This document shows, piece after piece, positions 16,788-26,505 of a stretch of 64,000 nt of DNA. A model generated the notes under the pieces. That model did no database searches. It saw nothing but the letters and a program-made list of their open reading frames with translations, and had not been told where the DNA came from. The stretch is taken from the NCBI GenBank assembly GCA_001915385.1, contig MNQK01000002.1, positions 151,129 to 215,128 on the forward strand. The letters are read 5' to 3'. The position numbers were made by a program, and so were the translations under genes. The stretch's first letter is position 1; the number at the start of each line of letters is the position of its first letter. This DNA comes from Bacteroidales bacterium 52_46 (GTDB taxonomy: Bacteria; Bacteroidota; Bacteroidia; Bacteroidales; Muribaculaceae).

Positions 16788-18494
16788 TCAGGCAGGAGCG
16801 TCACCCGAAGCATTGCCTTCAGCGATTTTCCTATAAGCCGACGGTAACATGCCGACAAACTGCTTGAAGGCCGCGATAAACGATGTGCGTGACTTGAAAC
16901 CGACAGTCTCCGCGATACCCTGTATGCTGAGATGGCCGAAATCGTCATGATTGCCAAGCATACGCGAAGCCTCCATCACCCTGTATCTGTTTATGAACGA
17001 TGAGAAATTCATCCCGCTGCAGGTGTGGATAGCCCTTGACAGTAGCTTCCCTCCCGTATCCAACCGTACCGCGAGCTTCGATATCGTAATCGAGCTGTCG
17101 CTCCAGAGCCTGTCGCGCTCCACCGTCTCCGTGACACGCCGGAAGGCCGCGAGCAATTTACCGGCATCCTCGCCGTCGGCCATGCCGGCTCCGTCAGGGG
17201 CACGGCAGCCGCTGTCGGCATTATCCGGCTCAACCCGGTCAGCGGGCACAGGCATGCCGGCACGCTCTTCAAAAAGGCGCAGCTGCTCTTCATTCCGCCG
17301 GAACAATACGGCATTGGCGATTTTTAATTTTCGGTTTTTCCTGACAATGATTACGAAAAGAAGTATCAGCAGGGCGGCAATGAGCGTGGAATAAAACGCA
17401 TATATCGATACGACCTTGCGTTTGTGATTTTCCACTGCGAGGTCATTTTCGTATCGCCGTATGCCGTGTATCAGCGGCAGTTCATTGATGGCCATGAGAT
17501 TTTCCTCCGACAGCAGCGAATCGCGCAGTTCATAAAACGCGAGCCTCTGACGCGACGCCCCATACATGTCGCCCGCCCTGTCACAGGCATCGGCTTTCAG
17601 CTCGTACACCGGCATCATGACGTCAGACAGCCCCAGTGCTTTCGCCTCCGCCATTATCGAATCGAGCAGGGAAAGCGCTTCAAGCGGGCGGCCGGCATCG
17701 GTCAGCGCCCGCGATTTATACAGCAACAGCTGGTACTTGTTGCGTATCTCATCGGCGGTAAATTCATTGGAAGCCAGATGGGAATCTACCGAACTGATAA
17801 CATTCCCGGGGCGCCCGGCATGGAAGTCGCCGACGATACGCAGCAGGGACTCGGCGAAGCGGCACTCGCTGTCAGAGCGTCCGCCGTGGAGCGACACCGT
17901 CTGCCTCAGCATTGTATCGAGTCCGCACACCGGACGCGACACCTTGTCATACAGCACGATCATGTTAAGCAATGCGTAATCGGCCACATTGACATTGCGC
18001 GAACGCACTGCCCGCCGGTGTGCCTCCTTAAGATTTACATCAGCCAGCTCGAAGATTTTCTCCGAAGGGTGCGTACGGCGTAAGGCAAGCATGGAATAGG
18101 TTATGCCTTTGTTCAGATATAACCTCGACGACTCGATGCTGTCGGTGGCACAGATGTCGATACCGCGTTCGAGGCACTCGGCGGCGTCCGCGTAGTCGAA
18201 CCATACGAAATAATAGACGAACCACATCCTGTTCAGCCCCTCGACGACAAGGCTTTTGGCCGCAGCAGGCATGTCGGGGCGGTAAGAGGCCACGACATCG
18301 GTGTACAGCCTCATGGCTCGGTCACAACTGTCGGCTTCAAACTGAAGCCTGACAGCCTCGTCCAGCTGCGCCCTCAGGCTGCCGCAACCGTCATCATCAC
18401 TTTCCGGGGCAGAACATGACACCGCTCCGGCTAAGAATATCAGGGCGAACAGGAACTTAAGCGACCTGCGCCGAAAAATGTGCATCGTTTCCAT
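16788..18494 (-). CDS. membrane-anchored TPR/AraC-family transcription regulator
   Basis: 568 residues from METMHIF; a start 9 bases later is equally possible. A hydrophobic N-terminus with FLAGAVSCSAP looks like a signal or lipobox. Next come TPR-like helices (about 40-330), one membrane helix (about 352-375; FYSTLIAALLILLFVIIV), a basic stretch, and a C-terminal AraC HTH domain (about 450-560; WSDSSITISKLAVRLDT, FSSFINRYRVMEASRML, TVGFKSRTSFIAAFKQFVGMLPSAYR). The layout suggests periplasmic sensing and cytoplasmic DNA binding. It is divergent from the 18777 gene and next to the SusC/SusD operon, which it probably controls (inference). A -7 box at 18501-18508 would place the mRNA start at or within a few bases of the start codon. 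Confidence 0.85.
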   Translation of the reverse strand: METMHIFRRRSLKFLFALIFLAGAVSCSAPESDDDGCGSLRAQLDEAVRLQFEADSCDRAMRLYTDVVASYRPDMPAAAKSLVVEGLNRMWFVYYFVWFDYADAAECLERGIDICATDSIESSRLYLNKGITYSMLALRRTHPSEKIFELADVNLKEAHRRAVRSRNVNVADYALLNMIVLYDKVSRPVCGLDTMLRQTVSLHGGRSDSECRFAESLLRIVGDFHAGRPGNVISSVDSHLASNEFTADEIRNKYQLLLYKSRALTDAGRPLEALSLLDSIMAEAKALGLSDVMMPVYELKADACDRAGDMYGASRQRLAFYELRDSLLSEENLMAINELPLIHGIRRYENDLAVENHKRKVVSIYAFYSTLIAALLILLFVIIVRKNRKLKIANAVLFRRNEEQLRLFEERAGMPVPADRVEPDNADSGCRAPDGAGMADGEDAGKLLAAFRRVTETVERDRLWSDSSITISKLAVRLDTGGKLLSRAIHTCSGMNFSSFINRYRVMEASRMLGNHDDFGHLSIQGIAETVGFKSRTSFIAAFKQFVGMLPSAYRKIAEGNASGDAPA

Positions 18495-18500
18495 AATGTA

Positions 18501-18508
18501 CAAAATTA
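18501..18508 (-). promoter_or_regulatory. -7 box for the AraC-type regulator gene
   Basis: Read leftward, TAATTTTG matches TAnnTTTG and lies only 6 bases upstream of the METM start. If used, the message would have almost no leader. No good -33 box is present. Confidence 0.35.
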
Positions 18509-18644
18509 ATAATTTATACCGACAATTGAAACAATGCGCCGCCTTAGTGGCACGACCGCACCTCCGCCGGGCCGCATACGGCGGGCTCAACGGGCTGTTT
18601 GTGTTCAGATTTCAGAAAAGTGGACATGTCGGACAGCGCCCGGC

Positions 18645-18675
18645 ATTGCCTGATGACCTTTTTACAATATATTTG
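18645..18675 (+). promoter_or_regulatory. promoter of the 18777 gene and perhaps the SusCD operon
   Basis: ATTG at 18645-18648, 19 bases, then TATATTTG at 18668-18675. One mismatch in the -33 box and an exact -7 box. The start would be near 18681, leaving about 95 bases of leader that contains two copies of CATACTTACATTA-like sequence. Confidence 0.65.
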
Positions 18676-18776
18676 TACCCTGAAAATTCATACTTACATT
18701 ATAAATCATACTTACATTAATTAACCTTTTTCTATTTCTCGCGAGAGGGATAGAAAGCATAAAATTCAACGCAACC

Positions 18777-19481
18777 ATGGATATAAAAAAATTGATTTCC
18801 GCAACGACCATGTCGCTTTTCTGCAGCTTCGGCGCCCTTGCCTACGGTGGCTTCATCGACCGCGGGCCTACGACGGGATGGGCCGATTTAGGTGACGGCG
18901 AATATTACGACGGATTAGTGTGCGATGTGTTCCCCGGGCTTGTGGCCGGAGAGCACTGGAAAGTACGCGTGCAGCACAATCCGTCAAATCCCGGATGGTA
19001 CCGTTTCCAGCCGTTTGACGGTGACTGGCCCGGCGTGGATATTGCCGGAGAGTCACAGGTCTACATGATAATCAACGCCTCAAATCCTGAAAAGGCATAT
19101 ATGTGCGACACCGACAAGATACTTGTCGATGCTTCCGGGTGGCAATACATATTCTCACAGGAGGTGCCCGAGAATTACGGCGACGCATCAATATACGGGA
19201 CGCTGAAGAACGGCGTCGTCGAGTTTCCGGCCAACTCGTTTACATTATACAAATGTTCTCCCGCCGATTCATGGGACCGTACGCAAACAAAGGTGGTCAA
19301 CTGCGCCGGCAAGTTAAAAGTCGTCCTGCCCGAAGCTGCCGGCGTAGGCCAAATCACTGTCGGCGCCGATGCCGGGGCCGCTGTCTACTTCGACCTTCAG
19401 GGCCGCAAGGTGGAAAACCCCTCATGCGGGATTTTCATAAAGAAAACGCAGGCAGGCGCGGAGCGAGTGATTATAAAATAG
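18777..19481 (+). CDS. secreted protein of unknown function with short sorting-like C-terminus
   Basis: 234 residues. The signal peptide is MDIKKLISATTMSLFCSFGALAYG. The middle is rich in Gly, Asp and aromatic residues (WKVRVQHNPSNPGWYRFQPF, VYMIINASNPEKAYM) and looks like a beta-sandwich. The last 50 residues (VGQITVGADAGAAVYFDLQGRKVENPSCGIFIKK...RVIIK) resemble a short type IX sorting or anchor domain: YFDLQGR is the usual YDLxGR motif. It lies between the TPR/AraC regulator and SusC, so it may belong to the same uptake system. I do not recognise a named family. Confidence 0.75.
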   Translation: MDIKKLISATTMSLFCSFGALAYGGFIDRGPTTGWADLGDGEYYDGLVCDVFPGLVAGEHWKVRVQHNPSNPGWYRFQPFDGDWPGVDIAGESQVYMIINASNPEKAYMCDTDKILVDASGWQYIFSQEVPENYGDASIYGTLKNGVVEFPANSFTLYKCSPADSWDRTQTKVVNCAGKLKVVLPEAAGVGQITVGADAGAAVYFDLQGRKVENPSCGIFIKKTQAGAERVIIK

Positions 19482-19570
19482 CGTAATACAGAACGATACC
19501 CAATCGCCCCGGGACAAATTCAAAAAACTGTTAGTCTGAAATTTATTCCGTGGCGATTGGCATATAGCAG

Positions 19571-19597
19571 GCCCGCAATCCGATGCCGGGCTTTATT
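19571..19597 (+). terminator. weak hairpin before the SusC gene
   Basis: GCCCG (19571-19575) pairs with CGGGC (19587-19591), followed by TTTATTT. The stem is short. It could end the 18777 transcript or only attenuate it before the SusC gene. Confidence 0.35.
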
Positions 19598-19618
19598 TAA
19601 CCGTAAATCCAGTTATCC

Positions 19619-22600
19619 GTGATAAAATCAAGAATATTCTCCCTGCTGGCCGCGATATTGTTATCGGCCGCATCGGCCGCGGCCATCGGGCCGGATACGT
19701 ATTTCGAGGCATGCGGCACGGTCTCTGACGAGGAAGGGGAACCGCTAATCGGAGTAAGCGTGAGGCTTTCCGACGCAGCTTCAGGCATAAGCACCGACTT
19801 TGACGGCCGATACAGCCTGCGCCTGCCGGCTACGGGCACACATTCGCTCGTATTCAGCTATGTGGGCATGGAAGAAGTCATCAAGGAAATCCGCTATGAC
19901 GGCCGGCCGAATGTTGTATGCGACATAACCATGCATCCGGCGGAGAACATGCTGGAGGAGGTCGTGGTGACAGGCTTGTTCACCCGTCCGGCCAGCTCCT
20001 TCACCGGCTCTTCCACGGCATATACCGTACAAAAACTTGAGGAAAGCGGCAACAGCAACATATTGGCAAGTCTTAAAAGCGCCGACCCGTCATTTCAGAT
20101 TGACAACACTCTCGCCACAGGCTCCAACCCCAACGTGATGCCGTCGATGCAAATCAGGGGCGCCACGTCGCTTAATCTGAAAGGCGATTACGAAGGCAAC
20201 CCCAACCAGCCGCTTCTCATACTCGACGGATTCGAGACGCCAATAGAGAAACTTTTCGACATGGACATGTCGCGTGTCGCCTCGGTGACAGTGCTTAAAG
20301 ATGCGGCGGCAAAAGCCATCTATGGCTCAAAGGCGGGCAACGGCGTGATTGTGGTCGAAACGAGGAGGCCGGCGGCCGGAACCGTGAAAGCATACTACAC
20401 CGGCGTGCTCAACATCGATACTCCGCTTCTCAACGACTACAACCTGATGGACGCGGCTACCAAACTCGACTTCGAGGTGGCCCGCGGGATGTATGACCGT
20501 GCAAGCACATTCGAGTCACTGCAGGAACGCCATGACCTTCTGAAACATTACCGCGACAATCTCGCGCAGGGAGTCGATACCGACTGGCTCAGGATAGCCA
20601 CACGCACCGGTGTCGGCACCAGGCACTCCGCGGCGGTAGAGGGGGGCAGCAAGCACTGGCGCTATCAGGGAGGACTGATGTACAACTATGTCAGCGGCGT
20701 CATGAAAGGCTCCGACAGGAATGTCGGCAACGCCAACTTCACCATCGCTTTCGATAATGATGCCCTGCGCGTGCGCAACACCCTTGACTTCACCTTCACC
20801 AAGGCACGCAACTCCCTGTCGGGCGAGTTCTCCGACTTCCTCAATCTCAATCCGTACCTCAAGCCTTACAACAAGTCAGGCAAGCCCGACAGGATACTTG
20901 CCCGCGGCGAAAACGGGCGTCCGGTCTACAACCCCCTGTATGACGCATCGCTTGACGGGGCCTCCGATGAAAAGTACCGGGAACTAAGGGAAGCCTTAAG
21001 CATGGAATGGCGCATGTCAAGGCTGTTCAAACTGACAGGCAATTTCGCATACGCCATCAAGAAAAGCACCGGGCGCGAATTTCTGCCATACACCCATTCG
21101 TCGCTTGAAAACCCTGACAAAGATGGCCGGTATTTCCTCAAAGGGCGCTATGACAAATCGAATGACACGCATACCACATTGACAGGAAATGCCGGAGTTA
21201 ACTACTCGCAGTCAGCCGGGCCCCACCTGTGGTTCATAAACGCGATTGTCAACATACAGTCATCGTCGCTGCGACGCCATGTCTATTCGACCATCGATGC
21301 CCCGTCGGAGATGCCCGAGCTGACCACTTTTTCCGAGGCCGGAAAGTGGCTTTCCGAGCGATTTTATGACGGGACCGACCATACGGTCAGGGAAATAGGC
21401 TTCATAGGCGCAGGGAGCTATTCGTTTGACGACCGTTACCTTATAGATGTGTCGGTCAGGGAATCCGGGTCATCTGTTTTCGGCCGCGACAACCGATGGG
21501 GATGCTTCTGGTCGGCCGGCGCAGGATGGAATATACATAATGAGCCGTTCATGGACTCGGCCCCGTGGCTCAGCATGCTCAAGCTCAGGGCCTCGACCGG
21601 AGTGACAGGCACGCAGGCGTTCAACCCCTATCAGGCGCGGGCACGTTACATCTACCTCGACTACCTCTATGACAACCGTTACGGCGCATTGCTGTCGGGA
21701 CTGCCCAATGACGCCCTCAGCTGGCAGAAAATCCATGACACCGACATAGGCATCGACGCGGGCATCGGCCGGTGGCTCAACCTCAAGTTCGACTATTTCC
21801 AACAGACCACCGACAACATGCTTAGCGACATAACCCTTGCCCCGTCGTGCGGCTTCAGCTCATTCAAGGCAAACCTCGGACAGATGAGAAACCGCGGATT
21901 TGAAATCTCGGCATCATTCACGCCCTGGCGCGACGATGCCGCCGACGGCTGGTTCACACTGTCAGCGTCGGCCATGCACAACGACAACAGGCTCACCCGC
22001 ATAAGCAATCTGCTGGAGACTTTCAACAAAAGCCAGAACCGCGCAAAGACACTGCCGCTGCAAATCACCGACAGGGAGGTGACCCGCAGCGACTATGAAG
22101 CTGACCGACTGATAAAGACAACCCCCTCAGCACTATATTCCGAAGGGTGCTCCACCACCGCGATATGGGGCGTGAGGTCGGCCGGAGTCGACCCGCTGAC
22201 CGGACGCCGCATCTTCATTGACCGCAACGGCGACATCACATACACGTGGAACGCCGACGACCAGGTCATCATCGGCGACCTCGCGCCCGACGTGTCGGGC
22301 AATATCACCCTGTCGGGCGGATGGAAGGGGCTGAGCGCGGCCATAAGCCTCAGCTACAGCCTCGGGGGTGACATCTACAACACTACGCTTGTCAATAAAG
22401 TCGAAAACGTCACGGGCTATGACAATCTCGACCGCCGTATCCTTGACTCGTGGCAGAATGTCGGCGACAAGGCCCCTTACCGCAAGCTCACCATCACCAC
22501 TTCCGACAAGATGGAATACACCCTCCCGAACTCATCGTTCGTGACCCGCAACAATGAACTTGTGTGCAACTCGCTCAATATCGGATATGAGTTCGGACGG

Positions 22601-22750
22601 CTGCATTGCATAAAGTCGATGGGATTTGACCGGCTGAAAATATCGGTATATGCCAATGACCTCTTCCGCATGTCGACCGTGAAATGCGAGCGCGGCACCT
22701 CCTACCCCTACGCCCGCAACTATTCGCTATCCATTCAAGCATCATTCTGA
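19619..22750 (+). CDS. SusC/RagA-type TonB-linked outer-membrane transporter
   Basis: 1043 residues, starting with GTG (no ATG gives a signal peptide). The signal peptide ends about residue 23. An N-terminal carboxypeptidase-regulatory-like domain (GTVSDEEGEPLIGVSVRLSDAASG) is followed by a TonB-box-like ENMLEEVVVTG, a plug domain with MQIRGATSLN, LLILDGFETP and ASVTVLKDAAAKAIYGSKAGNGVIVVETRR, and a 22-strand barrel ending ...SLSIQASF. With the next gene it forms a lipoprotein-lidded importer in the outer membrane. The partners (SusD, DUF4843, PKD-like) occur in systems for peptides as well as glycans, and no glycoside hydrolase is in this operon. Confidence 0.93.
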   Translation: MIKSRIFSLLAAILLSAASAAAIGPDTYFEACGTVSDEEGEPLIGVSVRLSDAASGISTDFDGRYSLRLPATGTHSLVFSYVGMEEVIKEIRYDGRPNVVCDITMHPAENMLEEVVVTGLFTRPASSFTGSSTAYTVQKLEESGNSNILASLKSADPSFQIDNTLATGSNPNVMPSMQIRGATSLNLKGDYEGNPNQPLLILDGFETPIEKLFDMDMSRVASVTVLKDAAAKAIYGSKAGNGVIVVETRRPAAGTVKAYYTGVLNIDTPLLNDYNLMDAATKLDFEVARGMYDRASTFESLQERHDLLKHYRDNLAQGVDTDWLRIATRTGVGTRHSAAVEGGSKHWRYQGGLMYNYVSGVMKGSDRNVGNANFTIAFDNDALRVRNTLDFTFTKARNSLSGEFSDFLNLNPYLKPYNKSGKPDRILARGENGRPVYNPLYDASLDGASDEKYRELREALSMEWRMSRLFKLTGNFAYAIKKSTGREFLPYTHSSLENPDKDGRYFLKGRYDKSNDTHTTLTGNAGVNYSQSAGPHLWFINAIVNIQSSSLRRHVYSTIDAPSEMPELTTFSEAGKWLSERFYDGTDHTVREIGFIGAGSYSFDDRYLIDVSVRESGSSVFGRDNRWGCFWSAGAGWNIHNEPFMDSAPWLSMLKLRASTGVTGTQAFNPYQARARYIYLDYLYDNRYGALLSGLPNDALSWQKIHDTDIGIDAGIGRWLNLKFDYFQQTTDNMLSDITLAPSCGFSSFKANLGQMRNRGFEISASFTPWRDDAADGWFTLSASAMHNDNRLTRISNLLETFNKSQNRAKTLPLQITDREVTRSDYEADRLIKTTPSALYSEGCSTTAIWGVRSAGVDPLTGRRIFIDRNGDITYTWNADDQVIIGDLAPDVSGNITLSGGWKGLSAAISLSYSLGGDIYNTTLVNKVENVTGYDNLDRRILDSWQNVGDKAPYRKLTITTSDKMEYTLPNSSFVTRNNELVCNSLNIGYEFGRLHCIKSMGFDRLKISVYANDLFRMSTVKCERGTSYPYARNYSLSIQASF

Positions 22751-22752
22751 AA

Positions 22753-24114
22753 ATGAAAGTCTTAAACATACATAAATTTATCATCGCGTCACTCCTCCTG
22801 TGCCTTTGTTCGTGCAATGACTGGCTGGAGCCGGAATCGGAAGTCGACCCTGACCGCAGGGTACTCCTTGACTCTCCCGCCGGGATAGAGGACGCCTTCA
22901 CCGGCATTTACGCATCGTTGAGCCACAAAGACCTGTACGGGAGAGCCCTCACGTATTATATCCCGTCAATCCTCGCCGGGCATTACGGCATGACGGGGAA
23001 AGACATCGAGCACTGGATGAACTATCCTTACGACCGCACGTCGGCGTCGGTCAACGAATTTGCAATCATTGACATCGACCGAATATGGAGCCGGCTCTAC
23101 AATCTAATCGCCAATGCCAATTCCATCATCGGATACGCGGAATCGGCCGATGCCGGCGAAAACGACGCATTCCTGCGCCGTGCCAAAGGGGAAGCCCTCG
23201 GCCTCCGCGGGTTCATGCATTTCGAGCTGCTCCGCTATTTCGGAAAACCGCATGCCACTGACGCTGATGCAGCAGCTATTCCATATATGGACAAGATGAC
23301 ATCAGTCGCCGGCCGTACGCTCAGTTCAAAAGAGGTGCTGAAGCGTATTATCGAAGACCTCGAAGCGTCGGAAAGACTGACTGCCGGGGCACCTGACGGC
23401 GGACGGCTGCGTTTCGGCCACACCGCCGCGCTTGCCACACTGGCCCGTGTTTACCTTTACTGCGGGCAGCGGGCGACCGCACACGACTATGCCGTCAAGG
23501 CCATCAACGAGAAGCAGGACTATGTCGCCTGGCACGACCCGGAAGCCGCCGACGGAGACCGCCTGTTTGAGTCAGAACTGATTTTCGCGCTCAACGTAAG
23601 CAGGCTGGAGGAGTATGCGGCGGGATGGATTTTACCGGGAGGCGTAGGGCGTAAAAACACCATAATGGTGATTACGCAGGCCGGCGAATATTACTTCGAT
23701 GAAGATGACGACATACGCAAGTCGCTTTGGGTGGCTGACATCGGCTATGACCGTTATTGCAGCAAATTCGACCTGTCGTCAGAGCGTCCGCTAATGCCTG
23801 TGATACGTCTCTCGGAAATGGCCTACATAGCCGCCGAGGGCGCGCCGACTTACGCCGAAGCCATAGAATATCTCAATATGGTAAGGACGCACCGCGGGCT
23901 GGCTCCTTTTGACGCTGACAGCGCCGCTGACTTACGGGATGAACTTCAGAAAGAGTACCAAAGGGAATTTATCTGCGAGGGGCAATTGTGGCATTTCTAT
24001 AAACGTAACTTGGTCACGAACATACCCGGCAACAGCAATTTCCGCGGGAGGTTCAATCTCTACACTTTCCCGCTGCCTGAAGACGAACTGATTTTCGGAA
24101 ATGCACCAAACTGA
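22753..24114 (+). CDS. SusD/RagB-type surface lipoprotein
   Basis: 453 residues from MKVLNIHKFIIAS, 2 bases after the SusC stop. A longer start inside the SusC gene gives no signal peptide. The lipobox is LCSC with Cys about residue 20. Family features are the WLEPESEV start after the Cys, the helical TPR-like body, LRGFMHFELLRYFGKP, and the C-terminal EYQREFICEGQLWHFYKRN, which is the RagB/SusD helix in usual form (EFxxEGxxWxxxxR). It caps the SusC barrel and helps bind the substrate at the cell surface. Confidence 0.93.
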   Translation: MKVLNIHKFIIASLLLCLCSCNDWLEPESEVDPDRRVLLDSPAGIEDAFTGIYASLSHKDLYGRALTYYIPSILAGHYGMTGKDIEHWMNYPYDRTSASVNEFAIIDIDRIWSRLYNLIANANSIIGYAESADAGENDAFLRRAKGEALGLRGFMHFELLRYFGKPHATDADAAAIPYMDKMTSVAGRTLSSKEVLKRIIEDLEASERLTAGAPDGGRLRFGHTAALATLARVYLYCGQRATAHDYAVKAINEKQDYVAWHDPEAADGDRLFESELIFALNVSRLEEYAAGWILPGGVGRKNTIMVITQAGEYYFDEDDDIRKSLWVADIGYDRYCSKFDLSSERPLMPVIRLSEMAYIAAEGAPTYAEAIEYLNMVRTHRGLAPFDADSAADLRDELQKEYQREFICEGQLWHFYKRNLVTNIPGNSNFRGRFNLYTFPLPEDELIFGNAPN

Positions 24115-24121
24115 TTTGAAT

Positions 24122-24832
24122 ATGACAGATATAACAAAAATCATACCCCCGGCACTGGCTTTTTTCATGACGCTGTTCAGCTCATGCAGTGTCACGGAAA
24201 TCCCGGCATGGGATTCGGAGCGGTCGGCATACGCCCAGTTCGCCGGCGACTGCGACATTGTACACTCATTCGCCGGTAGTCCCGACGATATAACGGAAAC
24301 GACAATCGACATTCCCATCACCCTCCACCTCGACCCGGCAGTCGATGGCCGGGAGATATGGGTGGAGGCGTCAGTGCTGCCGTCTGACGGGCAGACCCGC
24401 TTCGAGTACATTAAGCAGATACCCGTACCGCAGGGGGCGACATCGGCCAGTCTGCCGGTAAGGCTTTACCGCACGCCTAATCTTGCCACGGAGAACGATG
24501 CCATAGAATTCCGAATCATAGACTCCCCGACGGTCAAGGCAGGCATACCCGACTGTCGCACCTGTCGTGTGACGGTAACCGACCGCTTTGTAAGGCCGCA
24601 ATGGTGGGGCGACGGATATGACGAGTATTACAATCCTGTCGGCGAGTGCAATGACCTTAAGCTCAGGCTATGGTTTGAGGTGTTCGGCAATTTCGACGAC
24701 CCCCGCCACGGCAGCCGTGCCTGGACGGGCGCCGATGCCGTGATAGCACTCGCAATGATAAATAAAGCCTCTGTTGAAAAATACGGCAAAATGTTCCATG
24801 AGTTAACCCCGACGGATGTCCCGCTGAACTGA
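24122..24832 (+). CDS. DUF4843-type surface lipoprotein
   Basis: 236 residues from MTDITKIIPPALAFF; a start at 24101 overlapping the SusD gene is possible. Lipobox FSSC. The body fits the DUF4843 family: YAQFAGDCDIVHSFAG, TETTIDIPITLHLDPAVDGREIWVEAS, VPQGATSASLPVRLYRTPNL, ENDAIEFRIIDS, then a Trp-rich C-terminal part with WWGDGYDEYYNPVGECNDLKLRLWFEVFG. Members follow SusC/SusD pairs and probably assist substrate capture. The stop overlaps the next start (TGATG), so translation is coupled. Confidence 0.85.
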   Translation: MTDITKIIPPALAFFMTLFSSCSVTEIPAWDSERSAYAQFAGDCDIVHSFAGSPDDITETTIDIPITLHLDPAVDGREIWVEASVLPSDGQTRFEYIKQIPVPQGATSASLPVRLYRTPNLATENDAIEFRIIDSPTVKAGIPDCRTCRVTVTDRFVRPQWWGDGYDEYYNPVGECNDLKLRLWFEVFGNFDDPRHGSRAWTGADAVIALAMINKASVEKYGKMFHELTPTDVPLN

Positions 24833-26409
24833 TGTATCTACCGATGAAAAAATTTCCACAATTATTTTTATTCCCGCTACTGTGTCTTATCGGCGTTTTT
24901 AGCGGCTGTTCTGACAATGACTTTGTCGAATATCCGGAACTGGAGGAGCTGTCAATCAGCCTTGACCGGCAGGAATATACCTGCGCGATAGGCGACATGC
25001 TCTCCATTGTGCCCGAAGTCAGCGGGGCAATCCCCGAATCAGACCTGGCATTTTATTGGGAAGTAGGCCATGGCGAGGGCTACGGCGACCATGCCAAATT
25101 CTCAGCCATAGCCGAAACGCGCAATCTCAGCATGAAATGTGAGCTCGGGCCGTTGTTCCCCTCTCCGGCTACCTATACCTTGCGTATCCGCGCCAAGCAG
25201 ATTTCCAACGGCAGGGACTTCTATTCCAAGCATTTCAGGCTGAAAATCACCGGCAAGACCGGGTTGATGGCCATGTACGGGCATGACGGGGTGTCAGACA
25301 TAGCTTTGATACGCGACATTACCGACAGCGGCGGTGAAGTGCTCGGACATTTCTATTCCGATGCCAACGGCGGCAGGAAAATCCCGGGCACAGGCAGGTT
25401 CCTGACCCAGTTGCAGGGAGGCGAGGTATCGTTTGCCAACTATCACTCAATCATTGCTGTCACCGACCGTTGCGGCATCGGAGCCGATTATCTGACAATG
25501 GCTGAAATCCCCGGAGGGTGGAACGGCCTACTGTTTAAAGGCGGGTTTAACCGCGGGGAGCCACAAAACATCGTGTACTCTTCGCCGAACCCCATGGAGC
25601 AGTACCAAGAGGTCTATATAATAGACGGCGGCGAGATTTACGGGCGGCAGAACAGCCAGTTCGTGCTTCGCCCGGCAATCGGCACCTCCTCCAACGCCTA
25701 TATAAATTTCTACGACCTTGCGCCATACGCTTACACCTCACGCGAGAGCAAATACCATGTCTGGCTTTTCGACAAAAAGAGCAAAGCGTTTGTGGGCGTG
25801 ACAAATACGATTGCCGTGTTCATGAACGGTGCCGCACATGCCGGTTCGGTAATGAAAGTATTCGCCCCGGGCGGTGCCTTCAACCCGTTGCGCATGCGGT
25901 CTGACCTGGTATTTATGGCCGGAGGAGGCGAGCCCGGGCATCTGCTTGCAGTAATGCGGCGGGACAATGGCGGACTGTTCATAGCCGAGCTGAACACTGC
26001 GCCGGCCGACCCGGCAGGGACGGCGCAGGCTGTTTACGAGCTCGACACAACGGGACTTGACGAAATCCTCGGATATGATTTCTCTTCACATTCACCGTCA
26101 CGCGAATGCTGTTATCTTTATACACGTAAATCCGTATACCGCCTTTACCTTGACGGGAAAGGCACTGCCGTAGTCCCGAGGCCTATTACATGGCCCGAAG
26201 GTGCGGTACCGGCAGGCAGCAGGGAGATAACGCTCATGAAGACTATCCACTATGACGGCATGAATATAATGGTAATCGCCCGGTGGGATGGAACTGAAGG
26301 GGAAGTGTCATGTTACAGCATAGATGAAAGCACGGGCAATGCTGCGGCGCTGCTGTCGTCCTACACTCTGCCCGGGAAAATAGAGGCTGTCCATATCAAA
26401 CACATATAG
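24832..26409 (+). CDS. PKD-like family lipoprotein of the SusCD operon
   Basis: 525 residues. The ATG overlaps the preceding stop; an ATG four codons later (MKKFPQLFLF) gives the more standard signal peptide. Lipobox FSGC. An N-terminal Ig/PKD-like domain (about 35-140; LEELSISLDRQEYTCAIGDMLSI, FYWEVG) is followed by a C-terminal half of repeated beta blades (about 145-520), as in the Bacteroidetes PKD-like family that accompanies DUF4843. It is the last gene of the operon and ends just before a 32-bp perfect hairpin. The ligand is unknown. Confidence 0.83.
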   Translation: MYLPMKKFPQLFLFPLLCLIGVFSGCSDNDFVEYPELEELSISLDRQEYTCAIGDMLSIVPEVSGAIPESDLAFYWEVGHGEGYGDHAKFSAIAETRNLSMKCELGPLFPSPATYTLRIRAKQISNGRDFYSKHFRLKITGKTGLMAMYGHDGVSDIALIRDITDSGGEVLGHFYSDANGGRKIPGTGRFLTQLQGGEVSFANYHSIIAVTDRCGIGADYLTMAEIPGGWNGLLFKGGFNRGEPQNIVYSSPNPMEQYQEVYIIDGGEIYGRQNSQFVLRPAIGTSSNAYINFYDLAPYAYTSRESKYHVWLFDKKSKAFVGVTNTIAVFMNGAAHAGSVMKVFAPGGAFNPLRMRSDLVFMAGGGEPGHLLAVMRRDNGGLFIAELNTAPADPAGTAQAVYELDTTGLDEILGYDFSSHSPSRECCYLYTRKSVYRLYLDGKGTAVVPRPITWPEGAVPAGSREITLMKTIHYDGMNIMVIARWDGTEGEVSCYSIDESTGNAAALLSSYTLPGKIEAVHIKHI

Positions 26410-26410
26410 G

Positions 26411-26478
26411 AGGTTATAAATACTGTTGCCGGCAGTCAAATCATGCGATTTGACTGCCGGCAACAGTATTTATAACCT
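26411..26478. terminator. very long bidirectional terminator hairpin
   Basis: Perfect 32-base arms (26411-26442 and 26447-26478) around the loop ATGC. The stem core is GTTGCCGGCAGTCAAATC. It lies between convergent genes, beginning two bases after the PKD-like gene stop. It lacks a strong T-run on either side. Confidence 0.8.
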
Positions 26479-26505
26479 GAGGCGGTGTTATGCGCCGTGG
26501 TGTCG

